Positions 19,186 to 30,790 of a stretch of DNA of 64,000 bases are shown here, in pieces (the first letter of the stretch is position 1; each line of letters begins with the position of its first letter). The position numbers and the translations under genes were made by a program. The stretch is from Bactericera cockerelli (Eukaryota > Arthropoda > Insecta > Hemiptera > Triozidae). The stretch lies in contig CM044964.1 in NCBI GenBank assembly GCA_024516035.1, positions 13,401,597-13,465,596 of the forward strand, in the 5' to 3' direction. Under the pieces are notes generated by a model. It was not told the DNA's origin and ran no database searches. It was given only the letters and a program-made list of their open reading frames with translations.

Positions 19186-19764
19186 TATGAAAAAAATTGA
19201 AAGTGGAGCAAAAAATATTTTTTTTTTCTTTTTTACAAAAACGAACACATTACTTCCGAGTTCTAATGATAGAAATTTCTCGAAAGTAAAATCATCACGT
19301 GGGCGAATGAAAGAATCCTCACTTGCCAAAGTAGGAACATCCTATAAGAAAAACAGATTCTTCAGGAAGAGGAGTGCAATCCCTTAGCCGAGCATACTAG
19401 TCACAACTATCTTTCAAACACAATGGATCTAATTCGATTCCGTCCCTATTGTACAAGATCATCACCTTGAACTAAAAGTAGAACACTTAATACTCTGTCG
19501 AAAGTTCAAGTGACGCTACTCATTGAAAGTTCACTTGGTCTACTCACACAGGTATAAAGCTCAACTATTAGCAGACACGTGACTTTTCACCTTTTGTTGT
19601 GGGTAGAGAGGATCTCTTTGAATAAGTTACTGCCCAGTGCACAAAGCTTTCTTACAATTGTAGCTACTCAGAGTGAATAGACTCAGAGTGAATAGACCTT
19701 AGCCAACGTGAATTGAACTTCAGTGCTCGTAAGAATACGCCAGAAACGGGACAAGTTAGGACTA

Positions 19765-19840
19765 TTCCCGGCCCAACCAAGGTTGGGTGAGGTTAATGTG
19801 GGTAGCTGGTGTGTGAAGTTCTAGGGAATGGAGGGTAGAC
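19765..19840 (+). mobile_element. 5S SINE body fragment
   Basis: Body motif AACCAAGGTTGGGTGAGGTT and AATGTGGGTAGCTGG; the 5S part is not clearly readable. The surrounding 18514-19042 and 19186-20559 contain only the TTCCGAGTTCTAATGATAG repeat at ~19190-19290 and otherwise unassigned AT-rich sequence. Confidence 0.6.
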
Positions 19841-20559
19841 CTTTTGTCAGGAATGACCTGCAATATTAATGTGGCAAGTCATAGAAAACAAGAAAGCTTT
19901 GACTTGCGACGGGCAGTGTTTCGCCTATGAAATAGGTCGCTTTTTATTACTACTGAAAAAAAGAAGGTTATTTCAGGATTTTTTCAAATTAGGTATATGG
20001 TAAAAAAATCTTGAAATTTTTTTCAGACTGATCCAGATTTACAAAATTTGTCACAGCGTATGTTTGTAAACATCTCAATACAGATATATGGCTGTTAATC
20101 TATCTAAATGTTACAGGTTTGACATTTATTTTTGACATATAGACTTGGTAATGTGATTAAAATTCTTACTGATTAGAGTGATTAGTTAAATTAGCAAATT
20201 GCAGGAATAAATTATTTCTCAGCTTTTGAATTCTATTGTGTCCCAACCTAAACCATTGTATCTTCCTTGAGTTCTTCTTTCACTTTGCCTTTTCTTAAAC
20301 CTACTTGGGGTCGACATCGTCCAACCTCTTCCTCATGCTTGAGGTTGGTTGGTTCTGGCACTCCTCTTGAGTTCTATTTTATTATTTTCTAGTCTAATCC
20401 AACAGATGTCTCATTGTATGTAGGTGGAATTCCATCTGAATCGTGACAGAAGAGCACTTGGCTGTTGTAACATTTAGCATAATATTAAGCTGTAACCTTT
20501 ACTACAAAGGACTTGACACAGACGGGTCAGGGGTCACGTTTAAGATGCTATACTGGATA

Positions 20560-20900
20560 TGGTTGCTGTAAAGATCATCTTGAAGACACTTGGAATGTCG
20601 CTGTTGTGTTAGCAGAGATAAATCTCCTGGGAATTTCCGACGCCTCTTATAGCCTTTTGGACTGCAAATATTGTATGAAAATTTGTTCAGTATGATTTCT
20701 ATCTCGTTGCTGTAAAGATCAATGATGCCAAAGCTCTCAAGATTCCGTCTCATAGAATTAGGGTATTTGGAGAGTCCTTTCAAGTTTCTGCTATGAGGTT
20801 GTGTAATTCCTTGCTGGTACAGTAAAATCATAACTCCTTCTTGGAAAGTTTCAAGAATGATCTAAAAACTTCCTTCAAAGTTAGAAGAGTTTAAAGTGAT
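20560..20900 (+). pseudogene. LINE (jockey/CR1-type) reverse transcriptase remnant
   Basis: Plus-strand pieces LGISDASYSLLDC and KYCMKICSV resemble the RT thumb-side pattern of jockey/CR1 LINEs. After a break, IPSHRIRVFGESFQVSAM, RLCNSL and FLESFKNDLKTSF match the usual C-terminal end ('VPxHR...SFxxRxxxLWNxLP...FKxxLKxxL'). An in-frame stop and an internal deletion show it is dead. Confidence 0.7.
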
Positions 20901-21063
20901 TGGATGGAAGAGCTCAGAATTGAAATTTTTTTAATGGCTTTAACGGCAGGATTCTCACACTGTGAGCTCTTCCACCCAATCGATGATTTCCCCTCAATCA
21001 TTCCACAAGTCAAGGCTCGATGGTCAGAATCCTATTACGGTAAAGAAAGCAAAAAGAAGGATC

Positions 21064-21188
21064 GCATTATAAAATAGGATGACAACAAAGATAGGCCAAG
21101 ACCGTCCCTCAAATCGGACTCTAATTGGTAGAAACTCCAACTTGAGGGACGATCTGACTTATCTTTGTTGTATTTCTATTTTATAATT
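21064..21188. repeat. Fold-back repeat, 125 bp
   Basis: About 50 bp on each side are inverse copies (ATTATAAAATAGGATGACAA with TTGTTGTATTTCTATTTTATAAT; AAGATAGGCC...CCGTCCCTCAA with its partner) around a ~20-nt loop. Either a very short MITE or a hairpin-forming repeat. Nothing else is recognised between 20901 and 21995 apart from a faint 5S-SINE body echo near 21229. Confidence 0.7.
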
Positions 21189-21995
21189 CAGGCCTTGGTG
21201 TGTGGCCACCTCATTTTTGAACTCTCATAACCCCAGACCCACCTAGGCTGTGTGAGAGTCATGAGGTAGCTGTTCGGTAAGTTTTAGACACTTTAAGGTC
21301 AAGAAGGTCATTTTGATGTTTTGCTGGTTTAATTCGCTGTAGTCCCCCAGCCAGACTTAATAAGCCAGAGTCCTTTACCATCAGTAGGTAATCTTAACAA
21401 ATGGCTCAAGTTATTTTCTTCCATCTTAACTTCCATAAATGTATTCCTTACTATTGTTGTGATACCTATACTTGTGAGTATAAGTTTATTTTACAAATAA
21501 ATGTGATTTATTTCATAGGATTAATTTTTTAAATTTTTTCAGAGAGTTCTTCTCTTCAGGTCCTCAAGCCAAATTTAATGTGAAGTGTAACGGTATGCTT
21601 TTATACCAATTTGAATATTGTAATATATTGCAGTTTGTAGTACCTACTTACCCACTAGAATATTGAATACCTGAGATCGGCTGTTGAAAGAGTTGGAGTG
21701 ACTCACCCAAGAACAATAGGTCTCTACTTACAAGGTACCCTGGTCATGCACAATCATTATGATAATTATCGAATAGCTTTGTGCCTTAAAGCTCAGACCT
21801 ACTGATGCGAGTCATTTAATATTGCGCAAAATGATTTCGGTGAAAATTATTTTAACATTATCATTGAATATTCAACAGTGTTCATTAAAAATAATACTTC
21901 AAAAAGTAATAGCATGTTTACTATTGAACATGCAGTGTTCATTTACAATAATAAAAATTCAAAAATTCTCGATTTCTTCCATGTCTTTTATAGTA

Positions 21996-22167
21996 AAAAT
22001 AATATCGCCTTTTTTATACTGACTGATTAGGACTATCAAGTCCCATTATTCCAGCAGTAAGCCCAAGACCTATTATTATGTGGTAAAAATGGGAGGATAA
22101 CTTCATTCTCCGGCTGGGTTTCGAACCCGCGACCTCTGGAATCTCTAGATTCACAAAGTGCCGCCTT
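21996..22167 (-). mobile_element. tRNA-derived SINE, family A, truncated
   Basis: Minus-strand copy lacking the first ~25 nt of the tRNA head (the match stops at CCGCCTTA). A small deletion in the body removes the CCCAAAT before GGGAGGATAAC. Confidence 0.88.
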
Positions 22168-22224
22168 ATGTGCTCGTAAATATTCAAAATGGTTTTACTT
22201 TTCTTTATCTCGTAACTATGAAAC

Positions 22225-22780
22225 AGCAGCTATTTCACTCAGTAGAAAACTAACTCACTATACAAATAGTTCACTCACTTTAGAACTGGCTCACTCACTA
22301 AAGTACTAGTTCACTCACAATGCTGTCTCCTGCTATGACCTACCTTACCTCATACAACTAACCCACTCACTAAAGAACTAGTTCACTCACTAAAGAAACA
22401 ACTCACTCACCCAGTTTGGACACCAGCTGCAGAACAATGCTGCGATGACCCATCTCACCTCATACACTATAGAAGTATACAACTAGTTCACTCACTTTAG
22501 AACTAGTTCATTCACTAAAGAACTAGTTCACTCACTTTAGAATTAGTTCACTCACTAAAGAACTAGTTCACTCACTAAAGAGCCAACTCACTCACCCAGT
22601 TTGGACACCAGCTGCAGAACAATGCTGTCCTCTACGATGACCCAATCTCACCTCATTCACTATACAATGACTTCAATCACCTTAGAACTAACCCACTCAC
22701 TAAAGAACTAGTTCACTCACTAAATAAACAACTCACTCACTAAAGAAACAACTCACTCACTAAAGAGCCAACTCACTCAC
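22225..22780 (-). repeat. Tandem array from exon 6 donor edge, with derived minisatellite
   Basis: Copies of the last ~60 nt of exon 6 plus donor occur at 22319-22350 (partial), 22404-22470 and 22589-22665. Between them are runs of a ~20-bp unit AACTAGTTCACTCACTAAAG, whose CACTCAC core is the reverse of the GTGAGTGAG donor. The array therefore seems to have grown out of the splice donor. Two copies keep the complete donor (CTGG|GTGAGT). Confidence 0.93.
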
Positions 22781-22880
22781 CCAGTTTAGACACCAGCTGC
22801 AGAACAATGCTGTCTCCTGCGATGGCCCATCTCACCTCGAATGCTGACGCGTCATGTAGCACCTCACAGTTTAGCTTGGA
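22781..22880 (-). CDS. Skeletor: Skeletor-family exon 6: start of DOMON domain
   Basis: 100 nt, acceptor TTTTTTTTCAG, donor GTGAGT, phase 0 in and one G out. It encodes SKLNCEVLHDASAFEVRW then AIAGDSIVLQLVSKL. This is the N-terminal strand pair of DOMON, with the family's CEVL and FEVRWAxAGDSIVxQL motifs. It can be joined directly to exon 5 (GVSPQ|SKLNC), bypassing the large exon at 38409-41889. Confidence 0.96.
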
Positions 22881-23056
22881 CTGAAAAAAAAATAAGAAGA
22901 TTTTTTTTTTTACAAAAACAAACACAATATTCCGATTTCTAATATTAAATTTTTTCACAGAAGTAATTTCTATATTGTAGAAATTCTTGAATCTGGGAGC
23001 TAAAAGAAAAGTTACCATGGCCAGAAACAATAAAAACAATAGTTAGAAACTATATA

Positions 23057-24652
23057 CAGGGTGTCCCGTATACAGATGCAAATATTTTGAGGGTAGGTTC
23101 AGCCCACCGTGGACTATCATATGAGCGAAACTTGCAGTGGGGCATTTTGTTTTGTTAAAGAGTTATGGCCAAATCCCTGTTTTTCCCACAGGTCTAGAGG
23201 TCACTTGGATCGATGCACGTTTTTAAAGAAATGATAGCCAGTAAGTAATTTTTGACTTCATGTATGGATAGTCATGCATATTTCCCTTGAAATGCAGTTG
23301 GTTGCATCACAATTCTGCGTATCACTAGTTAAGAAAATACCCTATTATGTTTAGTTTTATAAAAAAGAAAGCTCCTTTATATTACTTTAAAGATCATGGA
23401 ACGCAGTACACACAAAGCTTAAAAAACACTTCTGAATCATGATGGAAAATTCAAAGTTGGCTGAATTTTAACAGAATTGGCGCGTAATTTGAGGTATAAA
23501 TACACTGCTCTGGGATGTTTAACAGAGGGAAATTGATCATTCACAGTGGTCGGTCGGTGTGAACTTTTATGTGAATGGGGTTACGGAATCACAGGGTTAT
23601 CATGAGGAAAAATGAGAGAGGCTGCAACGAAAGCAGCAACCAGTGGTGTAATTATGGACAAAGAATACACATGGAGAAAGACTCTGCGCTAACAACAAAA
23701 ATTGTCATTTTTTTTTTAGAAGTAAAATAAAAAATATCATTTTTGTATTTATCACAATCATGATATATCAAAAACATAACAAATATGTAGTGCCGAAAAT
23801 TAACTTTGGGTAAAACTCGAACATCCAACCTTAAGGTTACTTTTATTATTAATACTTTATTGATAAACTACAAACATGATACATTCTGCAACACAGGACA
23901 TGAAATGAAAAGAACCCAAAAGAATATGTAGCGAACCAAGGGCGAGGTTAAAGCTTGTGGCTTTCTCTTCCACCGAACAAAATGATCGCCTTGTTATTTT
24001 AACTATTAGATTTGATTGATATAGTTGGTTAATAGAACTATTTGTACTCAGAAATTTTTCATTTATAACTTGCAGTTGGCACAAAAATGGTCACACAGAC
24101 CGCTTCAGGCATCGAGTGTTCTTCAAAATGCAATAGCGCCCAGATTCAAAATTTGATAGATGTGTTTCTCTCCTTCTGGTGCCGTTTATTAAGGCGTATC
24201 TCATTCGTTCCTTCACTCGTCTGAAAGAACTTTGTATTTATTGAAACAAAATAGCAATGGGTATTTTTTTTACCTAGTGATACGCAGAATTGCAATTGTA
24301 GAAGTATTCTAAATTCACGAAAGGGAAAAAAAGGGAAAAATCGAATTTTAGGAAAATATTGAACTTATGATTAAATATCTCTCTGGTCTTTCAATATTTT
24401 TTTATGCAACCAACTGCATTCGAAGGGAAATATGCATGACTATCCATACAAGAAGTCAAAAATTACTTACTGGCTATCATTTCTTTAAAAACGTGCATCG
24501 ATCCAAGTGACCTCTAGACCTGTGGGAAAAACAGGGATTTGGCCATAACTCTTTAACGAAGCAAAATGCCCCACTGCAAGTTTTGCTCATAATAGTCCAC
24601 GGTGGGCTGAACTTACCCTCAAAATATTTGCATCTGTATACGGGACACCTTG
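23057..24652. mobile_element. Long-TIR foldback element, copy 1
   Basis: 1596 bp with ~250-bp terminal inverted repeats beginning CAGGGTGTCCCGTATACAG and flanked by TA on both sides. Inside are a TATAAATA box at about 23500 followed by ~200 bp shared with copy 2, and a LINE 3' tail (minus, ~23830-23985). No transposase frame, so it is non-autonomous. TA targets and the CAGGGTG terminus suggest a Tc1/mariner-type helper, which is inference. Confidence 0.88.
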
Positions 24653-24688
24653 TATAATACCAATAATATGACAGCGAGGCTTCACGTA

Positions 24689-24860
24689 CCAAACGTAAAG
24701 GTTGGGTGGAAGAGATTGCCACAGGCAATAACCCTGCCCTTTAGGTAGGACATTAGCTTTATTCTTTTTTTTTGTTCTTGTTTCTTTGTTCAATCTATTT
24801 ATTTTTTCCTTATAATTTCATTGTATTTTACTGTATATATTTTACTTTGTCTTACCTCTT
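24689..24860 (+). mobile_element. LINE 3' end fragment
   Basis: GGTTGGGTGGAAGAGATTGCC, then GGCAATAACCCTGCCCTTTAG, followed by a T/A-rich 3' tail and (ATA)n-like end. It starts shortly after foldback copy 1. From 24861 to 25489 nothing is recognised. Confidence 0.6.
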
Positions 24861-25489
24861 ACCTAAAAAAAGCATAATATAATAATAATAATTTCCGTTA
24901 ATACAATGTGGAGTAGATACACCGCTACAAGAAAAACCATAAACCGTAATACAAAGTAGTGATGGACACTGGACAGGTAGTTTGGAAACAGTTCAGTCAG
25001 ATGACCGTTTGCATTGGATAAAACATAGTCATGAACAATGAACATAATCATTTCTTACTTACTTACTATGGTGATTTTAGCCAAGTGGAAACTCACATCT
25101 AAGCCAAAAAAAACATTATCACGACCTTGGTGTCCATGAGCTATTGTATTGAGTGATTAAAGAGACAGAATGTCTGTCAAGTCCAACGATTGAGTCACCG
25201 ACTCACTTGTTTACTTTGGCTTCTGTAACTGAACTAGTCATACAGTCAGTCCAAATGAACCATCAATCAAGAACACTTCTCATAGAAACTGAATTTAACT
25301 TGACCTTAACTTTCATTGGGATGGATTTGAAAGGTAATTATTGATTGATGGACGAAATGATCGAATCCTTAAGATCCTTGAATCACTTCCAACGCAAATG
25401 ACTGATCAAGTAATCAATCACAAGAAAGAAGAGTGTGATGCAATCTGAAATGCATAGACATTTGTGCTGTGCGTATACAACTATCAAAA

Positions 25490-25809
25490 CAGGGTGTATC
25501 AAAAGGCCAATTTGCCAAATAAACCTCTAAACGGAAATGGACCCTAAGGTCGCTAGGGTATATTTCATGACATCCTCATAACTCCGCCCCTGATGGGGTA
25601 AAAAGTACCAAATACTCACCAAAGAAGTATGATAACAATCGGAGACGTCAAAAAAATTAAGTCAATCGCAAAATATTTCGATTTTTAAGTGCCAGCTTGT
25701 GGTGGCAATAGCGACCATTTCCGCATAGGGGTTTATTAAGCAAAGTGGCCTTTATTTGAGCTCTACAATACGTGGTTTCTTTTTGTACATGACCTTTTGA
25801 TACACCCTG
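25490..25809. mobile_element. MITE with CAGGGTGTATC termini
   Basis: 320 bp with inverse ends CAGGGTGTATCAAAAGG and a weaker inner inverted pair (GCCAAATAAACCTCTAAACG with its partner near 25725). No open frame. The end motif resembles, but is not the same as, that of the foldback element. 25810-26318 shows nothing else recognised. Confidence 0.8.
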
Positions 25810-26312
25810 TATAAGTAGGTATACAAATATTATTATGTACTGTTAGTAGATTAGGTCCAATCCAGTAGGTATTATAGAATGTATTTTGAAATAATCCAGA
25901 TGAACCAGATCTTGTTATTCATTTTATGAACCTTTGCCTTGTGATGCAAACTTAACCAGAATTTCAAATCCTCATCATTAATCCAAGTCCTTAATTTAGA
26001 ATTGAAAGTGCGAAAACCAACTTGCCTTGCAAAGTTCGCCAAATACTTGAAGTGATTTTTTTCGCAATAAAAAACATGCATGATGAGATGGTTTCAACTT
26101 TTGCTAGAGAGAAAGGTGACATGAGTGTCAATGGTTTTTCATTGCACTGGTGTCAAATGTGACACATTTAAGTAGCAGGGGAAATAAAAATGAAATAGCC
26201 TTTATTAAAATATTAATTTACAATACAAGTTATTTACATACATAGTTATTTAATATATTATTCAACAAGTCAGGTCCGTAACTTGCGTATCGTTCTAACA
26301 AATATTATGGTC

Positions 26313-26318
<6 letters not shown>

Positions 26319-26361
<43 letters not shown>
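26319..26361. repeat. (CA)n microsatellite
   Basis: About 21 uninterrupted CA units after a GCGCG lead-in. Confidence 0.97.
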
Positions 26362-26439
26362 CCATCATCGCTGTAAATTTCAAAATCCCGAGCCAAGTCT
26401 ATCATAGCGGATATTGATAATGTAGCAAACTGGCCCATA

Positions 26440-26930
26440 TTTCGAGAACGGTTTGTCAGAATATGGCAACAAAGGGCTCAAATAAAATCATGTGATGTTC
26501 TCAGACAGTTTTTACAATAAAAATATAGGTCCTCGCGCTAACTTTTAAGTTCCGTGCTGGAATCTGTAAAAAAAACGTGAAAAGTCTGAAAAAATGGTCG
26601 AAATTTCGAACATTCTGGCTTCTATCTCGAGAACGGTACGTCAGAATGTGGCCTAATATGAATTAAATGAAAGCTAGTTTTGTCTAATGTGTAATTAAAT
26701 AGTAAAAAATATAGGTCCTCGCGATAAATTTTAAGTTCCGCCCTGGAATCTGTTAAAAAACGTGAAAAGTCTGAAAAAAAGGTCGAAATTTCGAACATTC
26801 TGGCTTATATCTCCAGAACGGTACGTCAGAATGTGGCCTAAAATGAATTAAATGAAAGCTAATTTTGTCTTTTGAGTTATTAAATAATAAAAAATATAGG
26901 TCCTCGCGATAGATTTCAAGTTCCAGGGCA
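26440..26930. repeat. Tandem repeat of ~185 bp, about 2.7 copies
   Basis: Units share GAGAACGGTACGTCAGAATG, AATATAGGTCCTCGCG and AAAACGTGAAAAGTCTGAAA. The marker CGGTACG recurs 185 bp apart (26634 and 26819), with an older copy near 26445. No coding potential. Just downstream (26980-27120) is a fragment of the RTE-like repeat seen at 48711. Confidence 0.85.
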
Positions 26931-27532
26931 AAGACTGTCTTAAACTCAAGGACGGTTTGGAATTTCGGACTTTTGATAGTTTTCCTGATATTGTACGGCA
27001 ATTTTACTTGGGGTCATCTCTCATCAATTTTTTGCTATCTCTTACCGTTTCGCCTAAACAATTCGGACACACAAAGATATTACAAAGCCCGTCCATATTT
27101 CTCATTTATATATAGAGATTTTATTTACATACAAAAAAAAAAAAAATCATTAATACATATAATATACACAATTACACATCTAACTGAAAGCCTCCTATGG
27201 GCATCTGAACCCTGTACCTAAAATATGGTACAAGCAAGGAAAATAAAAAACTAATATTATGTTCAAATTGAATGGCGGGGTTAATGCCTGAGGCATTCTC
27301 TGCCACTCTACTCATAGCGCCGGTTCAAATTTATGTTACGGTTTTGGAGTTTAACGTGGCTCCATTTCGCCAGCACCACCACCAAATTTGAAATGTAATT
27401 TTTTTTTTACATTAGTACGTATATTATGCTATTTTGTACAGCAAACCCCGAATTTTATGCTCAAACACCAAGGGTGCTACGCCCATTTCAGTTTTACATT
27501 TTAAAGGTGGTGGTAATGGCGAAATGGACCCG

Positions 27533-27850
27533 TTTAACGTCCGTTTCTCAACTGATTAGGTCATCCCGAGACGGGAGTTTTACCCTCCATTCGCCGGTAA
27601 CTTACCCACAAGTTTCATTAGTTTCACATCATTCTTCGAAGCGTAGTTTGAGCCAAGAAAAGCCTGAATCACGAGGAAATATGGATTCGTGACTGTTCTG
27701 CTTTTGAATACATCCATGGTCATCATGGCAATCCATGTTCTCCTGACTAAACATAAACACGGTCCCACTCAGGCTGGGCGAGGTTAATTTGACAAGCTGG
27801 GTTGTGTTCCAATCAAATGGTGGGTAAACTCTCTATCGTGATTTGACCAT
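27533..27850. mobile_element. 5S SINE body fragments in opposite orientation
   Basis: 27533-27605 reads as the body end on the minus strand (ACGGGAGTTTTACCCTCC). 27765-27850 reads as the body on the plus strand (CACTCAGGCTGGGCGAGGTT). A CCATTTCGCC inverted pair lies just upstream (27360 and 27515). 27121-27532 also holds a small LINE tail piece (GGCGGGGTTAATGCCTGAGG). Confidence 0.6.
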
Positions 27851-28429
27851 TAACTATGACACAGTGGGCTAGACATCACACTTTTTTATTTAATAATTAA
27901 AATAGCAAATTGACGAAATTTTATTATATTTTACATACTCTATCTGTTTTGATTTTTATATATTTCGTTGATTGTTATTGTTTTGTAAGTAGAAAAAGTA
28001 ATTAATTGAAAAAAAACCATGCAGTTCGAAAGCGACGTTTCACATAAATTATCTGAATTTAACCACTACTCGAGCGTTCCCTAACTTGGGAGCCTACAGC
28101 CTACTCACACATTTACCGCACTTGAAGATTATTCTGTTAAGTTCATAGGTCAAGTCCTAATTCTCATTCAAATTTGAAGCACGCACTTATCTACTTACAT
28201 TCTCTGAGTGTTGTTGTTATGGTAGAACAATGAACAGGGAATTTAGCCCCCCGCAACCCCTAATGTAATACATACCATCAAAATAAGTATGTACATATTT
28301 TGTACAATTGTAGACCTATATGAACTTTACTCTTATAAATATCTTTGTAGAGCAAAAGTGGATTCATGAGGAGCAACTAGCAATAAAATTAAAGACCGTT
28401 CCGTGGAAGGTTACCTTAATAATTATAAA

Positions 28430-28705
28430 CATTTCGTCAAAATCCGTTCAGTAGTTTCTGAGATTTGCGCGTAACAAGGAATGTTTTTAACCGGCAGACA
28501 GACACAAAACCAAAGTTGCTCAGGAGGTTATGAAATAATTATGAAGAAAAAAAAGTTGAAATCGGAGCAAAATATTTTTTTTTAACAAAAACAAACACAA
28601 TACTTTCAATTTCTAATATTAGAAATTTATAGGAAGTAACTGGTTGGAGTCCCACAGGAGAAGCCCCAATTGTCACACCGACCTCTATTAGATCTATTAT
28701 GACCA
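28430..28705 (+). repeat. Composite dispersed repeat
   Basis: 28430-28530 contains CAAAATCCGTTCAGTAGTTT and GAGATTTGCGCG, as in retroelement 3' ends, and 28545-28640 contains the TCGGAGCAAAATATTTTT / AACACAATACTTTC block. Both recur in the same order at 63110-63345. 28640-28705 is the reverse of 18130-18192. 27851-28429 and 28706-29109 show nothing recognised. Confidence 0.65.
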
Positions 28706-29109
28706 AGGTCACCTTTAGGCAAGGGAAATTTTCTGAGACTTTATAGTAGATCTTCTTCTGTAAAGGTTAGGCACCCCTGGTATACAATATGAACCAATCA
28801 CGAGGAAGTGTCCATAATTTATTGTGCTAAGATTCAATCCGGACTTTTGGCCCGAATCACCCTATATTTACTTGATTGGTAATCAGTTAATCACAAGGCT
28901 TAGCAATGTGTGACTGAAGTCATATCGCGGGATTGAACAATTTTAATGAGGGAAATTGAGGCAATATTTGCCTCCACTATCAATATTCTGCAAGGTTACC
29001 GAAGTGTCAAAGAAAAAAAAACATTACTTACTTTTTTCCATGATTAATCATCATGTGTTTTTTTACATATAATAAAACATAGGTATTACAGAATATAGAT
29101 CTTTGTATA

Positions 29110-29222
29110 ACCGACCACAGTAGCTCGATCAATAAGGCAGCGGACTAGCAGCCTGGAGGTCGGTGGATCGATTCCAGAGCTCGGATAATTTTACTAAGGT
29201 GAGTTTAACTGATTGAGACATG
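29110..29222 (+). mobile_element. tRNA-derived SINE, family B
   Basis: Head AGTAGCTCGATCAATAAGGC and GGTCGGTGGATCGATTCC at tRNA A/B-box spacing, with body ACTAAGGTGAGTTTAACTG. It has a replaced B box (GGATCGATTCC), so it is likely inactive. Confidence 0.75.
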
Positions 29223-29702
29223 ATCCACTTAGTCCAGGAAAGGTCAAAATTATGTCGAACTTCGACGTCGTTTTTTACGCAGGTTTTACGAGGAAGATTT
29301 TACGCAGCATCAAAAAAAAAAAAAAAATTCTCACTCAGCCTGAGTACGGTCGGGAATTCATAAAATGTACTCTTAATATTGTATCTTCATAATAACTATA
29401 CTGATAGATCAAAGTGCTCTATATTTCGACTGGCTAGATTGTCTAGAAAATGGTGCATAATGGTTGGAGGTGTGGCAAGCATCTCTGCAAGGCACGCCCC
29501 CTCATCCCATTGTTTACAAACTTACATCACTGAACACGAGCTAATTATGCTGTCTTCACGTCATTGCAGACACTCTCTCTTTCTCTCTCTAATGGGCGGG
29601 GAAGATGAATTAGGTTAATTATAACATTTAATATTTTAAATGAAAGTAATGTCCATTATTATTAGTATTATTTTAATTTCATTGTTTATGAATAGTACAA
29701 AC

Positions 29703-29940
29703 ACTAGCGGGCTGTCGCCCGCTTTGCGGGCCGAGGCATGGCCGTGAAAGCAAAAAATCCTTTTTCGCCAATGGCAGGTGTTGTAGTGGGAATTTCGAAA
29801 AATCTTATTGCACATCTAGACTATAAGACAAAGCTACCTACCAAATTTCAGCTTCCTAGGACTTACCAGTTCGGAGAAACAGTGATGAATCAGTCAGTCA
29901 GTCAGTAAGTGAAAGTCTCTTTTATAAGTAGGTATAGATT
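29703..29940 (+). mobile_element. RTE-like retroelement 3' end
   Basis: Starts ACTAGCGGGCTGTCGCCCGC and runs through ACCAAATTTCAGCTTCCTAG to CAGTCAGTCAGTCAGTAAG and TATAAGTAGGTATAGATT. Related sequence is at 48711-48950 and in part at 26980-27120 and 53268-53312. This start and end pattern is usual for short non-autonomous RTE-type repeats in insects. The class is inference. Confidence 0.6.
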
Positions 29941-30041
29941 ATTAACAGTATACATAATATGTACATGTACAAACAAGTAAATGTAAAATTTAAAATATAA
30001 AATTTAGAACAATATAAACGAGAAAGGAAAAGATAATATAC

Positions 30042-30103
30042 AGTTCGAACCCGGGACCTTCCGCATGGCAAGCGAGTGCTTAACCACTGAGCTATTCGTG
30101 CGC
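30042..30103 (-). mobile_element. tRNA-like SINE head
   Basis: The minus strand reads GAATAGCTCAGTGGTTAAGC ... GGTCCCGGGTTCGAACTG, with good A and B boxes. No closing acceptor stem is found, so a SINE head is more likely than a working tRNA gene. 30104-30669 is otherwise unassigned. Confidence 0.6.
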
Positions 30104-30669
30104 TCTTAATCAGGACCTACGTTCACGTTGTCAACTGATAGGGGCTGTCAATTTATTTGTTTTCATGACCAGTTTACAAATTAATAATGTATTTACATAC
30201 GACCAATTAACAAATCAGGTGTTAGTTGTTTACATGTACTATTAGCCATTGTATCTTAATCTTTTGTTATGCGAAGTCCGGTCAAAATATTGGCACGAAA
30301 ACTTCCATTGTTCTTTTAGAAAAGCTGCGTAGCTGCAACTTCTTGAGCAATAAAGTGAGGTGTCAAAACAGTGTTATTTTTATATCCTACGTAACCAAGG
30401 AGCAATTTTCATTCACTTGGGTGTTCAATTGTTTTTTAATCAACAGTATCATAGTCATTTTTCACTCTTTCATTTACTCAATGTGTATTTTTAACACAAG
30501 AAATATGATATTTAAAATAATTTTGTGTGCATTTTTCTCAATATATTTTTCCATTTAGGTGTTGACCCAGCACCTAAAAGTATTGTGTCACTTCACAAAA
30601 GATCTATTTAAGGTCACAGTGACAGATCTTTCGTAGCCGACAGCCCTACTTATAATAAATTGTGTCATT

Positions 30670-30790
30670 TCTCGCCCACCAGAGGGGAGTCACTACGGGA
30701 TGGGCAGGCTACAACACAAACTAGAGAAGCGTCTACAGTAGCTCCTGTTTCATGGCTACGAAATAAAAATGGATGTAAAACACTCATTTA
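30670..30790 (+). repeat. Dispersed repeat ending in ACACTCATTT
   Basis: Third copy of the 14465/14824 repeat (GGATGGGCAGGCTACAACAC, AGCGTCTACAGTAGCTCC, ATGGATGTAAAACACTCAT) with an A-rich end. 30791-31884 contains a tRNA-like fragment (~30918-30975, minus), a lone CAGGGTGG end at 31162, and otherwise nothing I recognise. Confidence 0.75.

Noticed and set aside
29703..29740. GCGGGCTGTCGCCCGC stem as a possible terminator or regulatory hairpin
   Set aside because: It is the fixed start of an RTE-like dispersed repeat seen again, diverged, at 48711 and 53268.
30226..30558. 110-codon plus-strand frame, hydrophobic
   Set aside because: AT-rich random frame without homology, start context or neighbours; no splice or promoter support.
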